Origin: DATGCT01 sp964639325
Lineage (GTDB): Bacteria > Patescibacteriota > Minisyncoccia > UBA6257 > GWB1-50-10
Length of the DNA stretch: 13,404 bases
Assembly (NCBI GenBank): GCA_964639325.1
Contig: CAZXDO010000026.1
Span: forward strand, 1-13,404
Direction: 5' to 3'
Shown here: piece after piece, positions 1 through 6,999 of the stretch
Position numbering within the stretch: the first letter of the stretch is position 1
Layout of the letters: each line of letters starts with the position of its first letter
The notes under the pieces: model-generated
The model's input: only the letters and a program-made list of their open reading frames with translations
Told to the model about the DNA's origin: nothing
Databases searched by the model: none
Translations under genes and position numbers: made by a program

Positions 1-364
1 AAAAGAAGAAAATTAAAACTCCGGTGTTAATAAAAGAAAAACTGAGAAATTGGTTGGCAAAAGAATAATCTATTAATTTTAAAATAAAGAAAAAGAGAGT
101 AACAGAAAGAAAAAAAACAAGAAAAGAAACCCAAGAATAACCAAGAATAGGCAAGGTAGTACTTGTTTGAAGAAGGAGCAGGGCTCCGGAAGAAAAAGAA
201 AAAATCCAATAAGTAACCCAAAAATTACCTTTTCCCGAAGGAAGAGAAAAGAAAATACCTAAAGAAACAAAAATAAAAACGGTTAGGCTAAACCAATGAA
301 GACCTAAAAAACCAAGAAGAGCGAGGGCGGCGGCCCAAATTCCAGTTTTATACAGTAAGTTCAA
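1..364 (-). CDS. Unrecognised multi-pass membrane protein, N-terminal part, runs off the left edge
   Basis: One reverse-strand frame stays open from about 415 to the window edge. It translates to a hydrophobic protein with three to four apparent membrane segments, rich in Phe, Leu, Gly and Trp, with short polar breaks (for example SLPSGKGNFW). No ATG is available near the beginning. The best start I can see is TTG at 364-362, inside the last codons of clpB, a 17-base overlap that would suggest translational coupling; a CTG at 355 is an alternative. A second reverse frame over 27-221 is also open, but it is a low-complexity Phe/Ser run and looks like a shadow. I do not recognise the family. 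The open length and the typical membrane-protein composition support a real gene; the start is uncertain and the C-terminus is missing. Confidence 0.55.
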   Translation of the reverse strand, partial: MNLLYKTGIWAAALALLGFLGLHWFSLTVFIFVSLGIFFSLPSGKGNFWVTYWIFSFSSGALLLLQTSTTLPILGYSWVSFLVFFLSVTLFFFILKLIDYSFANQFLSFSFINTGVLIFFF

Positions 365-3014
365 TTTTCTTAGAACGGTTATTAAGAGAAACGTTGACTT
401 TTTGGCCGTCTTTTATAAGGCCTTTTACCATTTTATCAGCAAGGCTATCAATAATCAGCTTTTGAATAAGACGTTTTATTGGTCGAGCTCCATAATCCGG
501 GTTAAAACCATGCTCAACAATATGTTTTTTAACAGAAGGCTTTATTTGAAGTTCAACTTCTTTCTTCTCAAGACGTTCTTTTATTTCGTTTAATTGAATA
601 TTAACAATTTTTTTAATGTCTTGGGGAGTAAGGGCATTGAAAACAATAGTTTCATCAAGACGGTTTAAAAATTCCGGTTTGAAAGTTTCTCTCAAAGATT
701 CCATAACTCTTTCTTTAAATTCTCTTTGAGTGGCTTTTATTTCGCTTTCCTTTTTCTCATAAACGTCAAAGCCCATAGCTGAAACACTTTGGAAATATTC
801 ACTGCCCACGTTAGAAGTCATAATAATGATAGAATTACGGAAGTTTACCGTTTTACCCTTTCCGTCTGTAAGGCGGCCTTCATCAAGAATTTGAAGAAGA
901 ACATTAAAAACCTCAGGGTGAGCTTTCTCGATTTCGTCAAAAAGAATAAGGGAATAAGGGCGGTGGCGAACAGCGTCAGTCAACTGGCCTCCTTCATCGT
1001 GACCAATATAACCGGGAGGGGAACCAATAAGGCGGGAGATGGTATGGCGTTCAGTATATTCAGACATATCCAAACGAACCATGGCTTTTTCGTCGTTAAA
1101 CATATATTCGGAAAGGGCTCTGGCAAGCTCAGTTTTTCCTACTCCGGTAGGGCCAAGAAACATAAAACTGCCTACCGGCTTATTAGCGTCAGAAAGGCCT
1201 ACCCGAGAACGCCTAAGAGCATTTGCAACAGCGGTAATAGCCTCGTTTTGCCCAACAACTCTTTCTTTTAAAACGTCTTCAAGACGGGATAGTTTTTCCA
1301 TTTCAGACTCAAGCATACGGCTTATAGGAATACCGGTCCAACGGGAAACAACTCCGGCAATATCTTCTTCATCAACATATTCTTTGATAAAGCCACCCTT
1401 AACATCCTTTTTCTTCTTATTTTCATTCTTTTTCTCAAGCTTCTTTAATTCTTTTTCAGCTTCAGGCAATTCCGAGTATGTTATTTGAGCAACTCGTTCT
1501 AAATCACCCTCTCTTTCTGCCACCTCAGATTGCCAACGAAGGTCTTCGACTTTGCGCCGAAGCTCATTAAGGTCGCGAACAGCATTCTTTTCCCTGTGCC
1601 ATTTGGCGCTTAATTCGTCGTTTTGTTTCTTAAGAGTGCCGAGTTTTTCATTTATCTCTCTTAACCTGTCTTCCCTTTTTTCCTTTTCTTTAACTGTATC
1701 TTTTTCACAAGCTTGGCGCTCAATTTCCAAGCGGGTAATGTCTCGGCGCAAGTCATCAAGCTGGGAAGGAGTACTATCTGTTTCAAGTTTTCTGGCAGCG
1801 GCTGCTTCGTCAATAAGGTCAACTGCTTTATCAGGTAAAAATCTGTCAGCAATATAACGAGCTGAGAGGTTAACCGAGGCAATAATAGCCTCATCAGATA
1901 TTTTCAAACCATGGTGATTTTCATATTTTTCCCGAAGGCCGCGGAGAATAGAAATTGAATCTTCAATAGAAGGTTCCTCTACGATAATTGGCTGAAAACG
2001 CCTTTCTAAGGCAGCATCTTTTTCAATATGGCGGCGGTATTCTTTAATGGTAGTAGCCCCTATGGCGCGAAGCTCTCCTCGAGCCAAGGCCGGTTTTAAA
2101 AGATTTGAAGCATCAACCGCCCCCTCGGTAGCTCCGGCGCCGACAATCATATGAATTTCATCAATAAAAAGGATAATTTTTCCGGAAGCTTCTTTAATTT
2201 CTCTTATAAGGGCCTTAAGGCGATCTTCAAATTCACCCCGGAATTTGGTACCGGCAATAACAGAACCAAGATCAAGAGAAATAACATCTTTATTTTTTAA
2301 TGATTCCGGAACCTCACCGGAGACAATTTGTTGAGCCAAGCCCTCAACAATAGCGGTTTTTCCCACTCCGGGTTCACCGATCAAGACAGGGTTGTTTTTG
2401 GTGCGTCGGGAAAGAATTTGCATCACTCTTCTCAATTCGTTCTTTCTTCCAATAACCGGATCAAGTTTTCCTTGACGGGCTTCGTTAGTAAGATTAATGG
2501 TATATTTTTCTAATACTCTAAACTTATTCTCAGGACTAGGATCAGTCACCCTGCTAGAACCTCTCAATTTTGAAAAAGCTTCAAGAAGATTCTCTTTTTC
2601 AACTCCATTTTCTTCAAAAATGCTTCTGGCACTGGAAGGAACTTCAAGAAAAGCCAAGAGAATATGCTCACAAGAAACAAACTCATCTTTTTGTTTAAGA
2701 GAAAGCTCGGCAGACTTCTTTAGAATTTTCATTACTTCCTGAGAAAGGTAAAGCTGGCTCATTTCCCCTGAGGACTTCTCTTTTCCGGCTAGGTTGTCAA
2801 TTTGGTCTTCAAGGTCTTCTTCAAGTTCATCAATATTTATCTCAAGCTCAAGAAGCATGGGACGAACAAGAGTGTCTTCATCGCTTATAAGGGCAAGGGC
2901 AAGATGAACAGCCTTTAATTCATTATGTTCTTTTTTAGAAGCAATATATTGAGCCTGCTCCAAGGCTTCTTGGGCTTTTATGGTAAAACGATTGAAATTT
3001 TGCATATGAGGCAT
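348..3014 (-). CDS. clpB: ATP-dependent disaggregase ClpB (Hsp100)
   Basis: ClpB is a cytoplasmic hexameric AAA+ chaperone that pulls polypeptides out of aggregates together with DnaK. The 888-residue protein has the full layout: Clp N-domain (about 5-150), AAA1 with Walker A GEPGVGKT (213-220), Walker B ILFIDE (281-286), pore loop KFRG (about 257-260) and arginine finger ERRF (337-340), then a charged coiled-coil middle domain (about 410-540). AAA2 has Walker A GPTGVGKT (621-628), pore loop GYIG, Walker B LILFDE (689-694) and sensor-2 GARPIKR (842-848). The coiled-coil insertion separates it from ClpA and ClpC. E. coli ClpB is about 857 residues, so this is full length. Start is ATG at 3014, or the in-frame ATG at 3005; neither has a clear Shine-Dalgarno. 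A CIRCE-like operator lies 13 bases upstream. HtrA lies upstream in the same direction and the membrane protein overlaps its 3' end. Confidence 0.97.
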   Translation of the reverse strand: MPHMQNFNRFTIKAQEALEQAQYIASKKEHNELKAVHLALALISDEDTLVRPMLLELEINIDELEEDLEDQIDNLAGKEKSSGEMSQLYLSQEVMKILKKSAELSLKQKDEFVSCEHILLAFLEVPSSARSIFEENGVEKENLLEAFSKLRGSSRVTDPSPENKFRVLEKYTINLTNEARQGKLDPVIGRKNELRRVMQILSRRTKNNPVLIGEPGVGKTAIVEGLAQQIVSGEVPESLKNKDVISLDLGSVIAGTKFRGEFEDRLKALIREIKEASGKIILFIDEIHMIVGAGATEGAVDASNLLKPALARGELRAIGATTIKEYRRHIEKDAALERRFQPIIVEEPSIEDSISILRGLREKYENHHGLKISDEAIIASVNLSARYIADRFLPDKAVDLIDEAAAARKLETDSTPSQLDDLRRDITRLEIERQACEKDTVKEKEKREDRLREINEKLGTLKKQNDELSAKWHREKNAVRDLNELRRKVEDLRWQSEVAEREGDLERVAQITYSELPEAEKELKKLEKKNENKKKKDVKGGFIKEYVDEEDIAGVVSRWTGIPISRMLESEMEKLSRLEDVLKERVVGQNEAITAVANALRRSRVGLSDANKPVGSFMFLGPTGVGKTELARALSEYMFNDEKAMVRLDMSEYTERHTISRLIGSPPGYIGHDEGGQLTDAVRHRPYSLILFDEIEKAHPEVFNVLLQILDEGRLTDGKGKTVNFRNSIIIMTSNVGSEYFQSVSAMGFDVYEKKESEIKATQREFKERVMESLRETFKPEFLNRLDETIVFNALTPQDIKKIVNIQLNEIKERLEKKEVELQIKPSVKKHIVEHGFNPDYGARPIKRLIQKLIIDSLADKMVKGLIKDGQKVNVSLNNRSKKIELTV

Positions 3015-3027
3015 AATTAAATAATGA

Positions 3028-3054
3028 TTAGCAATCTAGTTATTACAGTGCTAA
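3028..3054 (-). promoter_or_regulatory. CIRCE-like operator before clpB
   Basis: On the coding strand the sequence reads TTAGCACTG, nine bases, then GATTGCTAA. The CIRCE consensus bound by the repressor HrcA is TTAGCACTC-N9-GAGTGCTAA. Each nine-base arm matches the consensus at eight positions and the spacer is exactly nine. It sits in the 45-bp gap between htrA and clpB, 13 bases before the clpB ATG, where it would overlap the promoter or start of transcription. A -35-like TTGTAA lies just upstream. It implies heat-shock control of clpB separate from the genes before it. Confidence 0.8.
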
Positions 3055-3059
3055 TTTTA

Positions 3060-4304
3060 TTACAAGTCCGATCTTTCTGCAAGGGTAGTTTGGAGAATTA
3101 TTTCCTCCCCGTTGCGGAGGACTTTAAGGGAAATGTCATCCCCTATTCGGTACTTTTGGATAAGATAACCGAGAGTTTTGTTGATAGTAATTTCTTCACC
3201 GTTTAATTCCAGAATAATATCTTCAGCTTTGAGGCCTGCTTTTTGGGCAGGAGAATCAGGCACTATAGCCGGACCATCATCTCCACCCCTGATAAGGGCG
3301 CCGTGGTCAACAGGAAGATTCTGTTCTTCAGAAAACTCTGGAGTAATTATCCGGTAACGAACACCTAAGAAAGGAGTTTTAATAACACCTGTTTCTTTAA
3401 CCGATTCAACATCTTTTTTAACTAAGTTTATCGGCAAGGCAAAACCAACACTTTGGGCATTTTCTGCAACGGCAGTATTCATTCCAATAACTTCACCGCG
3501 GAGGTTAAGAAGAGGACCACCAGAATTTCCTCTGTTAATGGCGGCATCAGTTTGAATAACATTTTCAATCCTTTCCACAAAGCCACCGGCTCCGGAAGCG
3601 GTGATAGAGCGATATAGGCCGGATATCACACCAACGGAAACGGTGTTTCTAAATTCACCAAGAGTGTTGCCAATAGCTATGGCTGTTTGGCCGAGTTTAA
3701 TGGAATCAGAATCACCAAGCTTGGCCGGCTTTAGTCCGTTAGCTTTTATCTTTAAAACAGCGATATCTTGTAAAGGGTCGCGGGCTAAAACTTCGGCTTC
3801 ATATTTTTCACCATCTTTGGTAAAAACGGAATAATTGGCTTCTTCATCAAGAACAACGTGCTTGTTAGTAGCGATAAGCCCGTCGGAAGAAACTATAAAA
3901 CCTGTTCCTCCTCCTATTTCTTGTTCTTCTGTTTCTTCGGAAGGTCTTTGAATTTCAAAATCTCTTCCAAAAAATTCTTCAAACTCAGGAGGGAGGTTGT
4001 AAAAAGGGTCATAGGTTTCCATCTTGGGAATATCTTTAGTAACAACTATAGAAACTACAGAAGGAGAGGCCTCTTCTACGGCTTTAATAATTGCGTCTTC
4101 ATAATCTATGCGGGATTCATAAGAAGGAACCTCTTCAACGCTTTCGGGCGTAGAAGTTGCAGTTTGAAAACTTTCTTTGAAAAAATTAGAAATATCCTCA
4201 AAGATATTTGCTTTTCCTATACTTGGTGAAACAACAAGACCAATAACTAAACCTACTAAAACAGCAGTTATTATTATTTTTAATTCTTTTTTTTCTGTTT
4301 TCAT
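3060..4304 (-). CDS. htrA: HtrA/DegP-family serine protease, membrane anchored
   Basis: This is a trypsin-like HtrA protease expected to degrade or rescue misfolded proteins outside the cytoplasmic membrane. The 414-residue product starts with a Lys-rich segment and one hydrophobic helix (about 9-26) that probably acts as an uncleaved anchor. An acidic, Ser/Thr/Pro-containing linker follows. The protease domain (about 65-305) shows the catalytic triad: His149 in TNKHVV, Asp180 in QDIAVL and Ser261 in GNSGGP. One PDZ domain follows (about 310-410), with PAQKAGLKAEDIILELNGE typical of the family. A single PDZ plus N-terminal anchor resembles DegS and Gram-positive HtrA rather than two-PDZ DegP. 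It starts at ATG 4304, 24 bases after the cysteine desulfurase stop, without a clear Shine-Dalgarno, and is probably in the same transcript. Its stop abuts the CIRCE site of clpB. Confidence 0.95.
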   Translation of the reverse strand: MKTEKKELKIIITAVLVGLVIGLVVSPSIGKANIFEDISNFFKESFQTATSTPESVEEVPSYESRIDYEDAIIKAVEEASPSVVSIVVTKDIPKMETYDPFYNLPPEFEEFFGRDFEIQRPSEETEEQEIGGGTGFIVSSDGLIATNKHVVLDEEANYSVFTKDGEKYEAEVLARDPLQDIAVLKIKANGLKPAKLGDSDSIKLGQTAIAIGNTLGEFRNTVSVGVISGLYRSITASGAGGFVERIENVIQTDAAINRGNSGGPLLNLRGEVIGMNTAVAENAQSVGFALPINLVKKDVESVKETGVIKTPFLGVRYRIITPEFSEEQNLPVDHGALIRGGDDGPAIVPDSPAQKAGLKAEDIILELNGEEITINKTLGYLIQKYRIGDDISLKVLRNGEEIILQTTLAERSDL

Positions 4305-4328
4305 AGCGTTATTTCAAATATAATTTTA

Positions 4329-5519
4329 TCACAAAACTTCTGAAATCAAAGACAGAGCTTTATCTATTTCTTCTCGGGTTGTATCTTTGCCTAAACTGAA
4401 TCTAATACTTGATTCGGCTCTTTCTTTGGAATAGAGGGTGCTTATTACTCGGGATTCTTTGACAGAGCGGGCTTTACAAGCTGATCCGGCAGAAACTGAA
4501 ATACCGGCTATATCAAACTTTATTAAAAGTTCTTTGGCTTTCTTTTTTGGGAAATAAATGTTTTGGATATTAGGAATTTTTTCTTCTATTGAAGGGCCGT
4601 TTATTTCTGATTCTTTATATATTTCTTTTATCCCTTTCCATAAATATTCTCCAAGTTCTTTTATTCTTTTATACTCTTCTTTTTTTCTCTTTGAAACTAA
4701 TTCTATAGCTTTAGCAAAACCGACAGCCGAAGCAACATTTTCTGTTCCGGCCCGTAATTCAAACTCTTGGCTGCCACCGGTTATGATAGGAGAAAGAGGG
4801 CATTCAGATTTTTTATAAAGCAACCCTATTCCCTTAGGCCCGTATATTTTATGAGCCGAAAGAGTCATTAAATCAATACCAAGTTCAGAAGGGAGGCAGG
4901 GAAAATACTGAAAGGCCTGAACGGCATCACAATGAAAAAATGGCCATTTTTTCATTGTAGAATTTCGAGTTTCTAATTTCGAATTTCGAAACTTTTTTAT
5001 AATATCTGAAATTTTAGCTATCGGTTGGAGAGTTCCCACTTCATTATTGGCATACATTATTGAAACAAGAATTGTGTTTTCGTCTAAACTATTTTTTAGA
5101 AAATCAAGGTCAATTTTTCCTTCCTTATTAACAGGAACTTTCTTTATCTCCACCCCGTCACGCTCCAGGTCGCGGGCAGTTTCAAAAACTGAAGGATGCT
5201 CTACGGAGGAAATAATAATATTTGGATTCTTAACGCGGGGGTGTCGGGAGCCCCCAAGTTGTTTAACTATGCCTCTTAGTGTCAAATTATTAGATTCGGT
5301 GGCGGAACCTGTAAAAATAATCTCCCGAAAATTAACTTTTAACTCTTTAGCTATTTCTTCTCTAGCTCTATCCAAGGCCGATAAAGCTTCCTGGCCAAAA
5401 AAATGAATAGACCCGGGGTTACCAAACTTTTCCCTGAAATAAGGAAGCATTGCTTCTTTTACTTTGCTATCTAAAGGTGTTGTGGAAGCGTAGTCAAAGT
5501 ATATTTTATTAAAACTCAT
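4329..5519 (-). CDS. nifS: Cysteine desulfurase (NifS/IscS type) with two repeat-derived insertions
   Basis: A PLP enzyme that takes sulfur from cysteine as a protein-bound persulfide for Fe-S clusters or tRNA thiolation. The 396-residue product shows the early block FDYASTTPLD, His108 in VEHPS stacking on PLP, Asp198 in HCDAVQ, the PLP lysine Lys224 in SAHKIYGPKG, and the persulfide cysteine Cys348 in SAGSACKAR. Compared with IscS there are two extra stretches at loops. Residues 87-96 (QLGGSRHPRV) are encoded exactly by a copy of the 30-bp palindromic element at 5232-5261. Residues about 177-191 (FRNSKLETRNSTMKK) are encoded by a repetitive GAAATTCG-like tract that runs into a perfect 30-bp palindrome (4929-4958). 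All key residues survive, so the enzyme is probably active. ATG at 5519 overlaps the MgtC-like gene by 11 bases, suggesting coupling. It ends in TGA. No scaffold gene such as iscU is adjacent. Confidence 0.95.
   Translation of the reverse strand: MSFNKIYFDYASTTPLDSKVKEAMLPYFREKFGNPGSIHFFGQEALSALDRAREEIAKELKVNFREIIFTGSATESNNLTLRGIVKQLGGSRHPRVKNPNIIISSVEHPSVFETARDLERDGVEIKKVPVNKEGKIDLDFLKNSLDENTILVSIMYANNEVGTLQPIAKISDIIKKFRNSKLETRNSTMKKWPFFHCDAVQAFQYFPCLPSELGIDLMTLSAHKIYGPKGIGLLYKKSECPLSPIITGGSQEFELRAGTENVASAVGFAKAIELVSKRKKEEYKRIKELGEYLWKGIKEIYKESEINGPSIEEKIPNIQNIYFPKKKAKELLIKFDIAGISVSAGSACKARSVKESRVISTLYSKERAESSIRFSLGKDTTREEIDKALSLISEVL
4929..4958. repeat. Perfect 30-bp palindrome inside the cysteine desulfurase gene
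   Basis: The left arm ACAATGAAAAAATGG is followed at once by its exact reverse complement, 15 bases each, with no spacer. It encodes residues 188-197 of the desulfurase, including conserved His196. The perfect symmetry is more than chance or codon use would give. Confidence 0.85.
4960..4992 (-). repeat. Short tandem-like tract encoding RNSKLETRNS in the cysteine desulfurase
   Basis: On the coding strand the tract is built of variants of GAAATTCGAAATTAGAAACTCG, read in frame as residues about 177-187. The family normally has only a short turn here. It lies directly beside the 30-bp palindrome, so both may have arrived together. No second copy is seen in this window, so calling it a dispersed repeat is inference. 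Confidence 0.5.
5232..5261 (+). repeat. Palindromic element, copy 1 (inside cysteine desulfurase)
   Basis: The sequence is AACGCGGGGG, TGTCGGGAG, CCCCCAAGTT, then G. It matches copy 3 at 27 of 30 positions. In the mRNA (reverse strand) it can still fold, with one mismatch and one G-U pair. It occupies exactly ten codons of the desulfurase (residues 87-96). Confidence 0.85.
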
Positions 5520-6012
5520 CTTCGTTAAATTTTTCTTTTCTTTTGCCTTTGTTTAAAAGTCCAAAAAGATCAATTTTTCTCAAGACATAAAGAAAAAGGG
5601 AGAAAAATACGGCTGAAATTAAGGCAAGTTTTGCAAAACCGATACCGGAAAGTATTCCCAAGGCAGCAACAAACCAAATGGAGGCGGCGGTGGTAACACC
5701 GGTGATGCGTTCTTCATTTTTTAAAATCAAACCGGCCCCCAAAAACCCGATGCCGGTAACCACACCGGCAATAACCGAAAACCCACGGCTAGTGGCAATA
5801 ATATCAAGAAGATGTTCAGTTCCACCCTCGGGATAGGCGCCAAGATATGGAAGAATAAGTCCAACCATGGTAAATATTGCCGAACCTGCGGAAACAAGAA
5901 CGTCGGTGCGAATTCCGGCTTCTTTGCCGACTAATTCTCTTTCCAAGCCAATAATAGCGCCGACCAAAACGGCAACTCCGAGACGCAAAAGCATTGTTTC
6001 TAAAGTAAGCAT
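5509..6012 (-). CDS. MgtC/SapB-family membrane protein
   Basis: The 167-residue protein matches the MgtC/SapB N-terminal membrane domain. It has a first helix ending in IGLERE, then AGIRTDVLVS, the segment GIGFLGAGLILK, the block GVTTAASIWF, and a last helix near 125-145, giving four to five membrane segments. MgtC proteins affect Mg2+ stress survival and, in some pathogens, inhibit the F-type ATPase; the role in small episymbiont-like bacteria is unknown. It lacks the soluble C-terminal domain of classical MgtC and ends in a short charged tail, as SapB/YhiD-type proteins do. ATG at 6012 follows the adenosyltransferase stop by 55 bases, with an AT-rich gap that may hold a weak promoter. Its last codons overlap the start of the cysteine desulfurase. 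Confidence 0.9.
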   Translation of the reverse strand: MLTLETMLLRLGVAVLVGAIIGLERELVGKEAGIRTDVLVSAGSAIFTMVGLILPYLGAYPEGGTEHLLDIIATSRGFSVIAGVVTGIGFLGAGLILKNEERITGVTTAASIWFVAALGILSGIGFAKLALISAVFFSLFLYVLRKIDLFGLLNKGKRKEKFNEDEF

Positions 6013-6067
6013 TGTTAATATTTTATATTGTAAAATTTAAAACGACAAATTTCTTATCCAAACCGCT

Positions 6068-6616
6068 TTATTTGTATTGAGGATTTTTTTCTTTAATTCC
6101 TTTTACGTGATTTAAATAACGGGCAAGGGCAAAAAGAATACTTGAAAGGCGGTTCATAAATTTAAGAAGATCTTCAGAGGTTTTAGTATCTTTTTTGCTA
6201 AAGGCAACTATTTCTCTTTCAGCTCGGCGGGCAAGGGCTCTGCCAAAATCAAGCACAGCACTTTCTCTGCTTCCTCCGGGAATAATAAAATTGGTAATTG
6301 AAGGAATTTCTTTATCAATTTTTTCTATGATCCTTTCTATAGACTTAATTTTTTCTTGGGTCATTTTTTTAGAGGGTTCATAACCGGCCCCAAGACTGCC
6401 TATTTCCGCTTGGGCAATAAAAAGATCTTCTTGAATTTCTTCTATGGCTTGAGAAACAAAATCGTTGCTAATAACAGTCTGACAATATCCTAGCCAGCTG
6501 GTTATTTCATCTAAACTGCCTATTGCCTTAGCGTAATACGAAGATTTACTTACTTTCTTTTTGCCAAGATTGCTTTCTCCTTGATCACCTGTACAGGTAA
6601 AAAAAATAGTAGACAT
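6068..6616 (-). CDS. PduO/MMAB-type ATP:cob(I)alamin adenosyltransferase-like protein
   Basis: The family transfers the adenosyl group of ATP to cob(I)alamin, as a trimer of five-helix bundles. The 182-residue length is normal. Visible family blocks are the N-terminal TGDQGESNLG, SLDEITSWLG (34-43), FIIPGGS (110-116), the basic helix RRAER (130-134), and MNRLSSILFALARYLN (154-169). Two family features differ: the usual TKTGD is TCTGD, losing the lysine near ATP, and the usual Leu-His before the RRAER helix is replaced by Leu-Asp (VLDFGRALARRAER). Activity or ligand may therefore have shifted. No other cobalamin gene is in the window. ATG at 6616 lies about eight bases from the start of transcription predicted from the extended -10 at 6630-6638. 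First gene of the long leftward block. Confidence 0.85.
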   Translation of the reverse strand: MSTIFFTCTGDQGESNLGKKKVSKSSYYAKAIGSLDEITSWLGYCQTVISNDFVSQAIEEIQEDLFIAQAEIGSLGAGYEPSKKMTQEKIKSIERIIEKIDKEIPSITNFIIPGGSRESAVLDFGRALARRAEREIVAFSKKDTKTSEDLLKFMNRLSSILFALARYLNHVKGIKEKNPQYK

Positions 6617-6629
6617 ATGTTTTTTGTAA

Positions 6630-6638
6630 ATTATAACA
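6630..6638 (-). promoter_or_regulatory. Extended -10 promoter for the adenosyltransferase unit
   Basis: The coding strand reads TGT-TATAAT, a perfect -10 with the extended TG motif, 13 bases before the ATG. No good -35 is present at 17 bases. The 13-base core GTTGTGTTATAAT recurs before the exported protein gene at 8292. Confidence 0.7.
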
Positions 6639-6639
6639 C

Positions 6640-6678
6640 AACAAAAAACAGCTCCTTCTAAAAAGAGCTGTTTTTGTT
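6640..6678 (-). terminator. Intrinsic terminator after the small acidic protein
   Basis: On the reverse strand the stem is AACAAAAACAGCTC with its partner GAGCTGTTTTTTGTT and a ten-base loop. The T-rich arm serves as the U tract. It lies 12 bases after the stop of the acidic protein and just before the next promoter, so it separates the two leftward units. The A/T symmetry could also let it act on the other strand. Confidence 0.85.
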
Positions 6679-6689
6679 ATTTGTTTGTT

Positions 6690-6965
6690 TTAGAGATTTT
6701 CCAAATCTTCGTCCACTTCTTCGAAATCATCTTCAATTTCTTCGTCGTTCATACCCTCCAATTGTTCATCAATATCAGACATTTCATCTTCACCAAGTCC
6801 TTCTGTGCTGGTAGCTTCTTCACCATTTTCCATCATTTCTTCTTCACCGTTTTCCATAGCGTTTTCTCCGTTTTCACCAGGCTCTTCAACCTTGGAGTTT
6901 GTGACCCAAATAACTGCGGCAACAACAATAATGAGAATAACTATTATCCAGATTGTTTTTTTCAT
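6690..6965 (-). CDS. Small membrane-anchored acidic protein, unknown function
   Basis: A 91-residue protein with start MKKT, one hydrophobic helix (about 4-22), then a tail of almost only Glu, Asp, Asn, Gly and Met. The tail contains ENGE repeats (about 31-49) and an Asp/Glu-rich end (EEIEDDFEEVDEDLENL). It has no cysteine and few hydrophobic residues after the helix, so the tail is probably disordered and outside the membrane. Such a tail could bind cations or basic partners, but no function can be assigned. It starts 34 bases after the exported coiled-coil protein and is followed by a strong terminator, so the two are probably co-transcribed. No Shine-Dalgarno is clear. Confidence 0.8.
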   Translation of the reverse strand: MKKTIWIIVILIIVVAAVIWVTNSKVEEPGENGENAMENGEEEMMENGEEATSTEGLGEDEMSDIDEQLEGMNDEEIEDDFEEVDEDLENL

Positions 6966-6999
6966 ATTTTGTATGTTTGTTTTATTTTACACGACCGGG

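Noticed and set aside
27..221. Alternative ATG frame in the left-edge region
   Set aside because: Low-complexity Phe/Ser/Tyr run in a shifted frame of the better membrane-protein frame on the same strand.
789..1857. Long forward open frames opposite clpB
   Set aside because: Shadows of the clpB reading frame, rich in Ser/Phe as expected for antisense of a Lys/Glu-rich gene, with no domain signal.
4329..5519. Cysteine desulfurase as a pseudogene because of its insertions
   Set aside because: Both insertions keep the frame and all PLP and catalytic residues are intact.
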